Assembly (NCBI GenBank): GCA_963675935.2
Contig: CAXXPV010000003.1
Span: 1,674,001-1,738,000 of the forward strand
Direction of reading: 5' to 3'
Length of the DNA: 64,000 bases
From: G963675935 sp963675935
GTDB lineage: Bacteria; Planctomycetota; Planctomycetia; Pirellulales; Thermoguttaceae
Below the pieces are notes generated by a model. The model did not search any database. It had not been told where the DNA came from and was given only the letters and a program-made list of their open reading frames with translations. Of the stretch, positions 16,981-24,703 are shown piece by piece. Both the position numbers and the translations under genes were made by a program. Each line of letters begins with the position of its first letter. The stretch's first letter is position 1.

Positions 16981-17564
16981 AACAGCATCCCCATCCAAAA
17001 GAAGTAGGCAATCGAGCCAATGGCGATTGGAATTCCATAGGGCAACAACAGCATCGTGTGCTTGCGTTCGGCGGCGCGGGCCGACAACGCATTGGGATCG
17101 CGAACCTCCAAAATCTCGCTGGTGATGTTCCAAAACTGATAGAAATGGTGATACCAGTCGCGTCGCCAAAGAACCATGACGATGGCGATGGCGCCCCCGA
17201 CGATGGCCGAGACGCAAAACGCATAAAGCGTGGCGGCGCAGCCGACCCAGGCGCCGACGCCGGCAAGCAGCTTGACATCGCCGGCGCCCATGCCGCCGAT
17301 GGCGTAGGCTGGCAGCAGCAGGCCGAGACCGACCACGGTGCCCACGAGGCTCCAACCAAGGCCCTCCCAGCCGCCGGTGGCGGTCGCGTAAATCCATCCG
17401 GCGATAATCAAGGGGAAGGTGATCCAGTTCGGCACCTTGAGCTTCCAGCCGTCGATTGCCGCGGCGAAGATCAAAGCCGCGCTCAGGAACCAGATGGGCC
17501 AGTTTTCGACCAACGATGCAGGGAGGTAATTCAACATTCCTGGATTGCTCCGTAAATAATACAC
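16977..17564 (-). CDS. cpaA: Prepilin peptidase, A24 family (CpaA/TadV)
   Basis: Up to 195 residues with about five to six membrane segments. The two catalytic aspartates are visible in AAAIDGWKLKVPNW and in GGMGAGDVK, matching the aspartyl prepilin peptidase family. The nested ATG at 17537 (MLNYLPAS), preceded by GGAGCAATCCAGGA, is an equally likely or better start (186 residues). It cleaves Flp prepilins and TadE. The stop overlaps tadE by 4 bp. Confidence 0.9.
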   Translation of the reverse strand: MYYLRSNPGMLNYLPASLVENWPIWFLSAALIFAAAIDGWKLKVPNWITFPLIIAGWIYATATGGWEGLGWSLVGTVVGLGLLLPAYAIGGMGAGDVKLLAGVGAWVGCAATLYAFCVSAIVGGAIAIVMVLWRRDWYHHFYQFWNITSEILEVRDPNALSARAAERKHTMLLLPYGIPIAIGSIAYFFWMGMLL

Positions 17565-17643
17565 AGTTGCATTTTCAGCCCCGTCCGATGAATCCTACGT
17601 CAAAAAACGCCCTCTATTGATCGCCGGTACTGTATTGCAACCT

Positions 17644-17669
17644 CGTTTAGCCGGCGAGCTTGCTCGCCG
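17644..17669. repeat. Dispersed hairpin 'CGTTTAGCCGGCGGGCTTGC', copy 1
   Basis: CGTTTAGCCGGCGAGCTTGC then TCGCCG. The GGCGAGC / GCTCGCC arms form a hairpin between cpaA and flp. Related copies lie at 19025-19050 and 53952-53977. Confidence 0.75.
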
Positions 17670-17723
17670 AGAGGTCGATAGGCGTTTCTTTTGCGGATTC
17701 TTTCGATATTGGCGATTGTCGCG

Positions 17724-17906
17724 TCAATTGGTCCCTTGCAGCATGTTCACAAAGGTCGTAAACGTGCCGCTTGTCCTCGTTCCCAATGTTTGGATGGCGG
17801 CGAAGCATGTCAGAACGATCAGGGCGAGCATGAACGCGTACTCGACGGCCGTGGGACCGCTCTCGTCGGCAAGAAAACGATTGATCTTCCGAATGAGCGA
17901 TTCCAT
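17724..17906 (-). CDS. flp: Flp family type IVb pilin (second copy)
   Basis: 60 residues from the ATG at 17906 (MESLIRKINRFLADESGPTA). The Flp signature is complete: cleavable basic leader, the GPTAVEYAFMLALIVL segment with Glu+5 and Tyr+6 after the processing Gly, then a short tail. It is the major structural subunit of a tad pilus. It lies between the other flp gene and cpaA. The shared GPTAVEYA core suggests duplication of one pilin. Confidence 0.92.
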   Translation of the reverse strand: MESLIRKINRFLADESGPTAVEYAFMLALIVLTCFAAIQTLGTRTSGTFTTFVNMLQGTN

Positions 17907-17946
17907 GAGTGGACCTCGGTTCGACCGCAACCCTTCACGGGGAGGC

Positions 17947-18062
17947 TGTCATTCTGAGCGTAACACTTTCATTCTGGGCGTAACACTGTCATTCTGAGCG
18001 TAGCGAAGAATCTCCCGTTGATCCACGGCTCCGACAAGATTCTTCGCTACGCTCAGAATGAC
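17947..18062. repeat. Palindromic repeat 'GTCATTCTGAGCGTAGCGAA', copy 1
   Basis: Main arms 17988-18013 and 18037-18062 are near-perfect complements (GTCATTCTGAGCGTAGCGAA). Two extra, degenerate left-arm starts (from 17947 and 17968) form a 21-bp tandem. It lies between the two flp genes. Copy 2 is at 32686-32760. Confidence 0.9.
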
Positions 18063-18094
18063 CGTATCCCGATCTGGCACAATGAACTCTACGT

Positions 18095-18137
18095 CAAAAA
18101 AAACGCCCCTCGGCGTCGCAGGTGCGACGCCGAGGGG
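18095..18137 (-). terminator. Rho-independent terminator after the first flp gene
   Basis: Perfect stem of about 15 bp (CCCCTCGGCGTCGCA with TGCGACGCCGAGGGG, 2-nt loop, 18106-18137). On the minus strand it is followed by a T-run (A-run at 18096-18103 on the plus strand). It lies about 75 bp downstream of the flp gene at 18214-18414 and upstream of the rest of the locus, as expected for over-expression of the pilin relative to the assembly genes. Confidence 0.9.
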
Positions 18138-18213
18138 TTCTTCCGATTTTTCACGATCTGAAATCTCCGACTCGACGTATCGAGCCGGAATTTCCGCGTC
18201 CACTGCCGTCACG

Positions 18214-18414
18214 TTAGCCTCCGGCTGGAGCGGCGGCTCCGGTCGGCAAGGCCTCCTTCACGTTCGTGAACGTGGTGCTGACCTTGGTGCCCAACGCGGT
18301 GATCGCCGTCAAGCACACGATGACAATCAGGGCCAGCATGACCGCGTACTCAACGGCCGTGGGTCCGTCTTCACACACGAGGAAACGTTGCACCTTCTGA
18401 GCTAGCGACTTCAT
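18214..18414 (-). CDS. flp: Flp family type IVb pilin (first copy)
   Basis: 66 residues: basic leader MKSLAQKVQRFLVCEDG, then GPTAVEYAVMLALIVIVCL with the conserved Glu and Tyr, and a short Ala/Gly/Pro-rich tail. It is the first gene of the tad cluster, followed by a strong terminator, so most transcripts probably end after this pilin gene. A good ribosome site (GGAGGAATACCC) precedes the ATG. Confidence 0.93.
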   Translation of the reverse strand: MKSLAQKVQRFLVCEDGPTAVEYAVMLALIVIVCLTAITALGTKVSTTFTNVKEALPTGAAAPAGG

Positions 18415-19281
18415 GGGTATTCCTCCATTCCGGGCGGAAATTCGTTGTGAAAACCGACCGGAACATCAAACCAAGTTGGGATCTGTCGGATTCAACGTCG
18501 GCTCCAAAGAACCGCCGTCGGCCTGCGTTTGATCCTTCAGACCCCAGGTTAGTAAAAAACGAACCTCTTTCCTCATTATTTGCCGGAGCGATCCTTCTAC
18601 ACGGTAAACGGTTGAAACGGCAACGGAATTCCAACTTCAGGAAAATGTTCCGCTTCTTCCCGCGTAACGTTTAGAACCCTTTCGGCAGCTAGGCTTCCGC
18701 CGGAAACGCTTTCCGACGGCCCTTGGCTTTGCGTCCCGGTCTTGCGGCCGGTTTGCCTTTTCGAGGATTCAGAGGTTGCAGGCCTTCGTAGCGCGGGAGC
18801 TCTGCCATTCGGACAAGCACATCAGTATTCTCGGCAGAAAAACCCTCGCGCCGGGGAAGCCTCACGACCTCGCCCACCAGCGGCCCGATGCGTTTGCATC
18901 GCACCTCTACCAGAAAGGTATGTCAGATTCCCGGATTGTCAAATGCGGGGCTTTAATAAATCTTTTCCGATTCCATCGACTTCTCTCGTTCCCGCGTGCG
19001 GAATGAATCGATTGTAACGATTCTCGTTTAGCCGGCGGGCTTGCCTGCCACGTTTGGGGGTGACGTCCCACACGGCGCAACCGTCCACGGCGTGGTAGGC
19101 AAAAAGTAGCAGGCACATTCCGTGTGCCGTCCGCAAAAATGGGAAGGACGGAAAACCGTGCGAGTTTGGAAAGCTTTACCAGTTAGGCAGACTTCCCTGG
19201 TTGTTACCGAAACTCTCAGTATTCGGCGCGTTCCACTCGAATTAAAATCAAATGTTCCGAGGTAGAAAGAAGGGCGAAACC
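18415..19281. other. 867-bp region between flp and the divergent hydrolase gene
   Basis: Presumed to hold the divergent promoters for the tad locus (minus) and the hydrolase (plus). A 71-codon minus-strand open frame (18689-18904) encodes a basic C-terminus (GRKAKGRRKA) but has no recognised family, so I do not call it. A hairpin repeat (CGTTTAGCCGGCGGGCTTGC) lies at 19025-19050. Nothing else recognised. Confidence 0.5.
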
Positions 19282-20232
19282 ATGCCAAGACCGCACGACC
19301 GCCATCAATACTGGCCGGCCGGCATGGTTGCCGCCGCATTGTGCCTGATGGGCGGTTGCTGCGCGATGCCCGTGGCCAAGCAGGCCGACCCTCCGTGTTT
19401 TATGCCTTGCGCGGTCGGAAACGATACGTTTTCCACGGAGGTGGAAAAAGGGAACACTTCATGCCGCGTGAAGTACAATACCACGCTGGCCCCCTGGAAC
19501 AATCCGCGTCTGGTCTTTCCCGAACGTCTGGACCGGGGCTACACCATCGTTTTGCCTGGCATTTGGGGGGAGCAGCCAGTCGATTACAGCATCGTACGTG
19601 GCCTGCAAGATGGCGACGTGCAGTCGGCCATAGAAATCCACGATTGGACCGCCGGGCTGCTTCGGTTGGTGTATAACTTGCGGGCGCTCGAGCACAACCG
19701 GGGCGAGGCTCGCAAGATCGCGGCCAAGATCACCGCCTATCAAGATCGCTACCCGGATCGGCCGGTGCATTTGGTGGGCTATTCGGGCGGGGGCGGCGTG
19801 GCCGTGTTGACCCTTGAAGCGCTGCCGGCGAATCGCCGCGTGACCGATGCGATTCTGCTGGCGCCCACGCTGGCCTCGGACTACGATTTGCGGCCGGCGA
19901 TTAGCCATACGACGCGCGGCATCCGAAATTTCTACTCGCCGTTGGACGTGCCGCTCCTGATGGTGCTCGCGACGGCGGTTGGCACCACGGAAGGCCGGCA
20001 CACGTTTGCCGCCGGCGCGATCGGATTCCAGGCCTTGGGCGAAGCGGGGTCGGACGAACGCCGGGAATACGAGTCGAGCGTGTCGCAGGTGTCTTACGAT
20101 CCGGCCATGCTGATGGACGGCCACGCGGGCGGGCATTTCGGCTGGTCCGGCCGGACGTTTATCGCTCGGCACGTCGCGCCATTGCTCGCCTCGCCCGACG
20201 CTCCGCTGCCGCCGTCGGGAACGCTCAAGTAG
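19282..20232 (+). CDS. Secreted alpha/beta hydrolase-like protein
   Basis: 316 residues from the ATG at 19282 (ribosome site AGAAAGAAGGG). A hydrophobic N-terminus (MVAAALCLMGGCC) suggests export, possibly as a lipoprotein. The fold signature is the nucleophile elbow GYSGGGGV (about residue 171) after VHLV, with YTIVLPGIWGEQ as the first strand region. A Gly-X-Ser-X-Gly lipase/esterase-like enzyme is likely. The acid and histidine were not firmly assigned (a late HAGGHFGW is a candidate). It stands alone, upstream of and convergent with the exopolysaccharide genes. Confidence 0.7.
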   Translation: MPRPHDRHQYWPAGMVAAALCLMGGCCAMPVAKQADPPCFMPCAVGNDTFSTEVEKGNTSCRVKYNTTLAPWNNPRLVFPERLDRGYTIVLPGIWGEQPVDYSIVRGLQDGDVQSAIEIHDWTAGLLRLVYNLRALEHNRGEARKIAAKITAYQDRYPDRPVHLVGYSGGGGVAVLTLEALPANRRVTDAILLAPTLASDYDLRPAISHTTRGIRNFYSPLDVPLLMVLATAVGTTEGRHTFAAGAIGFQALGEAGSDERREYESSVSQVSYDPAMLMDGHAGGHFGWSGRTFIARHVAPLLASPDAPLPPSGTLK

Positions 20233-20256
20233 CATTCACCAAGGATGCCTATTCTA

Positions 20257-21798
20257 TCATGTGCGGCGGAATCCGGCGATCCAACGATCGAGCTTGAAAC
20301 GCCGGCCATAGTCGCCAAGGCCCTCGGCGAGTTGGCGTCTTTCGTCGGGCGAGAGCACGCTCTTTCCCCAAACGGCGTCGGCCGCGACAATAACCAATGC
20401 AAGCATCGCGATCCACGGGCCGAGACACAGCAGCATCGGCAACACCAGCACGAGCTTGGCCCCGTCGTCGAGGCGAAAACCCAGCCGACGGTTGAACCGG
20501 CAGACGAACCAAAGCGACAGGGCGTTGGCGGCCGCGGTCGCTAGCACCGCGCCTTGCAGGCCGAGCCTCGGCAGCAACACGAGATTTAACGGAACGCTCA
20601 GCATCACGCCGGAGGCCAGGGCAATGCCCGTCAGGTTGGCCTTCTCCGCGCAGAGCAAATAATTTTGAGCGATAAGCGACATTCCGAACCACGTGCAGTA
20701 GATCAATGTCCAGGGCAGCACGGCTTGCCCTTCGGGATACTTTCCGCGAAACGCCACGTCGAACAACAACGGCGCGGCCGCGAGAACCACCGTGCCGACG
20801 GCGAACAAGGCATAGCCGAACACCTTCATGAACAGCCGCAGCCGATCGGCGACCAGATCGCGGCGTCCCATTTCCCAATCGTGGCTCAAGTGCGGCGTAA
20901 TCATCGCGCCGAGCGTGACTGCGATCGAGGCCAGCAGCAGCGGCACGATCCGCGAGGCGTGATAGTTGCCTACCGTTTCGAGGGCGCTGGCCGCCGACAG
21001 CCGCGAGAAATGGATAATCATGTAGCGGTCAACGACACCGAAAAGGTTGGTCAGAATGCTTCCCAACAGAATCCATGCGGCGAAAGGCCCGATGCGTCCC
21101 CATAGAGCGACGTGCAACCGAGGTTCGTCGGCCGGTGCGTTTTTCCACGCCAGACGCAGCCAGCGGCCGGCCACGATCACGGCGATCAAGCATGATCCGC
21201 CGTAGGAAAGCACCACGCTTTGCGCATCGCATCGCCAGCCAAGCAGCAGTCCCACGCCCAGAGCGGCGAAAGCAATGCTGTTGAGCAATTGCATCGCCGA
21301 CACGAGGCGAATGTTGCGAAGTGCGGTAAGCAGTTCGACGAGATAATTAAAGGCGATCACCGACATCAGGCTGACGGCCGCCAAGACGATCTCGCCCGAC
21401 TGATCTTCGGAACCGAAAACCAGCGACGACACCCAACGGCGCAAGAGAATCGTAATCGCGAAAGCGACGATGGCCAAGCAGCCGCAGACCAACGTCGTCC
21501 GCCGCAGGTAGGCGTGAAGCTGTCCCCGCCGGCGATAGTATTCGACGTAGCGGCCGAACGTGCCGGGAATGGCCAGCACGGCGAGCGGCGCGGCCAACAC
21601 CAGGAAGCTGAACGTCATATCCCATTGCCCCAGTTGATCGGCGTCGAGCCACCGGCAGAACAACACCGCCCGAACAAATCCGACCAGCCGCTGCACGACA
21701 TTGAGCGCGAGGAGGATCAGCACGCTATCGACCAGCGTATCGGTCGGCAGCGGGGCCGGGGCGACGGGGTATTCGGGATTTTCAAACGGAATGGACAT
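20257..21798 (-). CDS. Polysaccharide flippase, MATE/Wzx-like (MOP superfamily)
   Basis: 513 residues with about 12-14 hydrophobic segments spaced as in Wzx/PST exporters. The N-terminus has NVVQRLVGFVRAVLFCRWL and LGQWDMTFSFLVLAAP, typical of oligosaccharide flippases. It probably moves lipid-linked repeat units across the inner membrane. Its start overlaps the end of the polysaccharide deacetylase gene by 17 bp, so the two are one transcription unit with the deacetylase upstream. Confidence 0.88.
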   Translation of the reverse strand: MSIPFENPEYPVAPAPLPTDTLVDSVLILLALNVVQRLVGFVRAVLFCRWLDADQLGQWDMTFSFLVLAAPLAVLAIPGTFGRYVEYYRRRGQLHAYLRRTTLVCGCLAIVAFAITILLRRWVSSLVFGSEDQSGEIVLAAVSLMSVIAFNYLVELLTALRNIRLVSAMQLLNSIAFAALGVGLLLGWRCDAQSVVLSYGGSCLIAVIVAGRWLRLAWKNAPADEPRLHVALWGRIGPFAAWILLGSILTNLFGVVDRYMIIHFSRLSAASALETVGNYHASRIVPLLLASIAVTLGAMITPHLSHDWEMGRRDLVADRLRLFMKVFGYALFAVGTVVLAAAPLLFDVAFRGKYPEGQAVLPWTLIYCTWFGMSLIAQNYLLCAEKANLTGIALASGVMLSVPLNLVLLPRLGLQGAVLATAAANALSLWFVCRFNRRLGFRLDDGAKLVLVLPMLLCLGPWIAMLALVIVAADAVWGKSVLSPDERRQLAEGLGDYGRRFKLDRWIAGFRRT

Positions 21799-22717
21799 CG
21801 CAGGCCATCGGTGAAGATGCCGAGGGATATTGGAGGATTGACACCGGCGGGCCGCCTACGGGATCGCGAATCTCGCCGGCCTGCTTCACGTCGCGATACT
21901 CGAATCGCGGCGTTTTGAGCTTTCGGGTGTCCAGCGTGACCCAATTCTTCATGCGGATCATCGAGCCGTCGGCTGAAATGCGTTGCAGATGAAAAACGTC
22001 GTCGCCGGGAAAATTGAAACCGCCGTAGGCCGAACACGCTCCGGCATAACCGGCCTCGCGGGCCAACGCGAACGCCGCCGAAGAAAGGTTGGCATGCAGA
22101 CCGAAAGGAAAGGCGAAGTAGCGAACCTGTCGGTCGATCGCTTTTTCGAGTTCATGCTTGGCTGTCACGATTTCACGATGCAATGTGCCGACGTCGTCGA
22201 TCGTGCCGAGATCGGCGTGGGTAAATGTGTGAGCGCCGATCTCGATGCCCTGCGCCGCCATCGCCCGGAGTTGGTCCGGAGTGTTCGGGGCGAAACAATG
22301 CCCCAGCTTCAGGTCGTGCGAGAACGGTTTTCCATCGAGCAAATTGTGAACGGTGACGAAATAGGCGCAGGGAATCCGCTCGGCGACGAGCAAGGGAATC
22401 GCCAGCCGGCAGTTGTCGGCGTAGCCGTCATCGAACGTGACGCTGACGCACGGACGACAATTGTCGCCTTGGCGAATTCTCCGCTGGGCCTCTTCCAACG
22501 ACACAAATTGAAAATGCTTTTGCAGCCAGCGGATTTGTCGAGTGAATACCGAACTCGATGTGGTCCAGGAGTTCGCGCGATCGTCGGCGATTCGGTGCCA
22601 ATAGAGGATGACGACTGGCAGGCGGCCGTTCAAGGCCATGCGACGGCGCCGCCACGCTCGCGCCGGACACGTGGCACGATAATAAACATTGAGTAGAAGT
22701 TGTTTCCAAAGGGGCAT
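21782..22717 (-). CDS. Polysaccharide deacetylase (CE4-like)
   Basis: 311 residues from the ATG at 22717 (MPLWKQLLLNVYYRA). The NodB core runs about 85-260: VSVTFDDGYADNCRLAIPLL (catalytic Asp pair TFDDG), IEIGAHTFTHADLG (metal H-x-H-xx-H type motif) and VRYFAFPFGL. It likely removes N- or O-acetyl groups from an exopolysaccharide, or belongs to the XrtA/PEP-CTERM-type deacetylases. It is co-transcribed with the flippase. Confidence 0.92.
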   Translation of the reverse strand: MPLWKQLLLNVYYRATCPARAWRRRRMALNGRLPVVILYWHRIADDRANSWTTSSSVFTRQIRWLQKHFQFVSLEEAQRRIRQGDNCRPCVSVTFDDGYADNCRLAIPLLVAERIPCAYFVTVHNLLDGKPFSHDLKLGHCFAPNTPDQLRAMAAQGIEIGAHTFTHADLGTIDDVGTLHREIVTAKHELEKAIDRQVRYFAFPFGLHANLSSAAFALAREAGYAGACSAYGGFNFPGDDVFHLQRISADGSMIRMKNWVTLDTRKLKTPRFEYRDVKQAGEIRDPVGGPPVSILQYPSASSPMACDVHSV

Positions 22718-23078
22718 GGGAAGAAGTGGTCGGTGATCCGTGGTGGATGGACAAACTATTGGTATGAAAGGGTTTGATCCGCAAGGCGGCGATAGGAACC
22801 AGGGGGTTTTTCTTCGCAAAGCCGCAAGGCGGCGATAGGAACCAGGGGGGAGTTCTTCGCAAAGCCGCAAAGCGGCGGTAGTTAATAGCCAGGGGTGTCA
22901 ACCCCTGGGAACAGGGCATTTTTCATCGCAAAGCCCCGAAGGGGCGGCAGTAGCTTCTGTCGCCGCTCCGCGGTTTTAAGGGAATTGAGACGATTGCGTT
23001 CCAGGGGCTCATGCCCCTGGCTAATGGCAAACGTCCCTCCGGGACTTGCGAAACCGCAAACGGTTTTTTTCTCATCGC
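22718..23078. repeat. Repeat-dense intergenic region (43-bp tandem repeat plus hairpins)
   Basis: A 43-bp unit beginning GCAAGGCGGCGATAGGAACC starts at 22781, 22824 and 22867 (third copy diverged). Two hairpins with CCAGGGG / CCCCTGG arms follow (about 22890-22910 and 23000-23020). A TTGCGAAACCGCAAACGG terminator-like unit lies at 23046-23070. No gene is seen. Confidence 0.8.
23046..23070. repeat. Terminator-like repeat 'TTGCGAAACCGCAAGCGG' + T-run, single copy
   Basis: The AAACCGC/GCGGTTT stem is slightly weakened here (CAAACGG) and followed by seven T. Same family as 29976-29999 and the array at 60808-60955. Confidence 0.7.
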
Positions 23079-24227
23079 TCATCTCTCATCGCTCATTCCC
23101 AATCCCTCTCCCCTCATCCACTGTTTCACGCTCTTTCCGGCAAGCCAGAATCCGCGGCGAAACTGCGCAACGGGACGTTGGGGCGAAACCCGATACTCGA
23201 CGGTCGGCCGCGGCCGGGCACCGAAGCGGGCCTTGTATGGCTCGTCGCCGCGAAGGAAATCGAACATTCGATAGCCGGACTCGATCGCTTGCCGTAGAAT
23301 TGCCACGTTGATCAACTTGCCCGGCTGATGTTCCATGGCCGCAGGGTCGACGCCCGCTTGATATTCGTACAACACACCGTTGCCGACCAATTGATATTCG
23401 GCGGCCACCGGACGTCCGTCGAGTTCGAGCCAAATGAACTGAAGTTGGCCGTTGCGAAGCAGTTTTGGCAACACCTCACGGTAAAAAGCGAGGAAACGCG
23501 GCGAGGCGAAACAACCGCGCTGGCCCAACATTTTTCGTCGCCGCTGGTGCAGATCGATTAAAATATCCATCGCCAGCGGCAACTCGTCGAGCCGCCGCAC
23601 CTCGTGCAACACCACGCGATCGGTGTCCAACAGGCTGCGCTCCAACCGGCGAATGTCGCGGCGAAGGTTCCGGCTCAGCGAAGCGACGTAGCTTTGCCAA
23701 TCGGTGGGCAAGTCGAGTTGCCAGCAGTTCAATCGCGGTCTGCGGTCGACCGAGCAGCCCGAGGCGGCCAACTGTTCGACCAGGGCGGCCATCCGACGGT
23801 CTTCGGCGTCGATGCCGTCGAAGGCCAAAAGAGTCCAACGCAACGAGTCGGGATCGTTGTCGGAGATGTTTTCCAGCAGAAACTCGGCCATCGCTTCCAC
23901 GACGGCGTCTTCGTGAGCCGGATGGCAGAGAATGCTCAGATAGTCGGAGCAGACTTCGCCGGAGCCCAGCGGGCGCAACACGCGACCGTGCAACGCCGAG
24001 CAATCGAGATACCACGGGGCGACGCCGATCAAATTGTCGAAGTCGTCGAAGACGCACAGCGTCGCCAGGCGGGTTCGCAACGTCTCGGCGTCGTTTTTCG
24101 GACCGTAGTGACGCCACCAGTTTGAAAGCCACGTCCAGCCGCGAAACGGAATGCCCGCGGCCAACCGATCCCAGTCGTCGGCGTAGGGCGCCAGCTCATC
24201 CAGTGCAGTCAGGCAACAGACTTGCAT
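23079..24227 (-). CDS. FemAB/GNAT-like acyltransferase (CelD/BioF2-like) of the exopolysaccharide locus
   Basis: 382 residues from the ATG at 24227 (GGGAG ribosome site upstream); the longer open frame has a non-family N-terminus. The fold is of the GNAT_6/CelD type: N-terminal part with IPFRGWTWLSNWWRHYG, central acetyltransferase block with LSRNLRRDIRRLER (about 190) and AEYQLVGNGVLYEYQAGVDPA (about 300), and a late MFDFLRGDEPYKARFG, the block most conserved in this family. It is often found in exosortase-linked exopolysaccharide loci. The acceptor is unknown. It is transcribed divergently from the Wzz-like gene. Confidence 0.82.
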   Translation of the reverse strand: MQVCCLTALDELAPYADDWDRLAAGIPFRGWTWLSNWWRHYGPKNDAETLRTRLATLCVFDDFDNLIGVAPWYLDCSALHGRVLRPLGSGEVCSDYLSILCHPAHEDAVVEAMAEFLLENISDNDPDSLRWTLLAFDGIDAEDRRMAALVEQLAASGCSVDRRPRLNCWQLDLPTDWQSYVASLSRNLRRDIRRLERSLLDTDRVVLHEVRRLDELPLAMDILIDLHQRRRKMLGQRGCFASPRFLAFYREVLPKLLRNGQLQFIWLELDGRPVAAEYQLVGNGVLYEYQAGVDPAAMEHQPGKLINVAILRQAIESGYRMFDFLRGDEPYKARFGARPRPTVEYRVSPQRPVAQFRRGFWLAGKSVKQWMRGEGLGMSDER

Positions 24228-24364
24228 ATGTTTTTGTCTCCCTGTTTCAACACAACTCTTTGTCACACCACGAGATAAGCAAGTTGTTTTTTCGAGATTG
24301 CCTTGCGGTAAGCCCCCGTGAAGTGGGGTTCGGTAAGACTCGGTATGTCGTCGGCCGGCATCGC

Positions 24365-24386
24365 CATGTTGCGTCATGGCAACATG
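24365..24386. promoter_or_regulatory. Candidate operator dyad in the divergent promoter region
   Basis: Perfect 8-bp inverted repeat CATGTTGC / GCAACATG with a 6-bp spacer, 138 bp from one start codon and 318 bp from the other. The binding protein is unknown. Confidence 0.4.
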
Positions 24387-24546
24387 ACACGGCGGGGAGG
24401 CTACTGGCGATGTCGCGGCATATAACGCCGTAACTAAAAGCAGCGTAACACGTTATGGTGTCTTGGTTGCCCGCGTCGCAAGGCTTGGCACTCGTTTTGC
24501 TTCCTAACCCAAGCGTTCCCAAGGCCCTTTGGCCCTCATACGGCCG

Positions 24547-24640
24547 GGGGGGCAACTCCAGTCGCCGACCAATCCCTTGTGGTCGTCGGGATTCGCAGAA
24601 TCCAAAAAGCTTGAGTCCCGGCGACTGGAATTGCCCCTCC
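24547..24640. repeat. Long leader inverted repeat upstream of the Wzz-like gene
   Basis: Left arm GGGGGCAACTCCAGTCGCCG and right arm complementary with one mismatch (CGGCGACTGGAATTGCCCC), separated by about 50 bp including a smaller GTCGTCGGGATTC region. It could fold in the mRNA leader or be a dispersed repeat. Confidence 0.6.
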
Positions 24641-24703
24641 CCCAGACATTGATTTACACGCAACGATTTGCACGAAACCGCATCACGCAAGACACTGATT
24701 TCC

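Larger units (their letters stand above)
24228..24703. other. 476-bp divergent control region of the exopolysaccharide locus
   Basis: Lies between the minus-strand acyltransferase and the plus-strand Wzz-like gene. It holds the dyad CATGTTGC-6-GCAACATG (24365-24386) and a long inverted repeat (24547-24567 with 24619-24640) in the expected leader of the Wzz-like gene. No gene recognised. Confidence 0.6.

Noticed and set aside
18689..18904. Minus-strand ORF of 71 codons with a basic C-terminus
   Set aside because: No family resemblance, no clear ribosome site, and it overlaps several open frames in other phases; left as unsupported.
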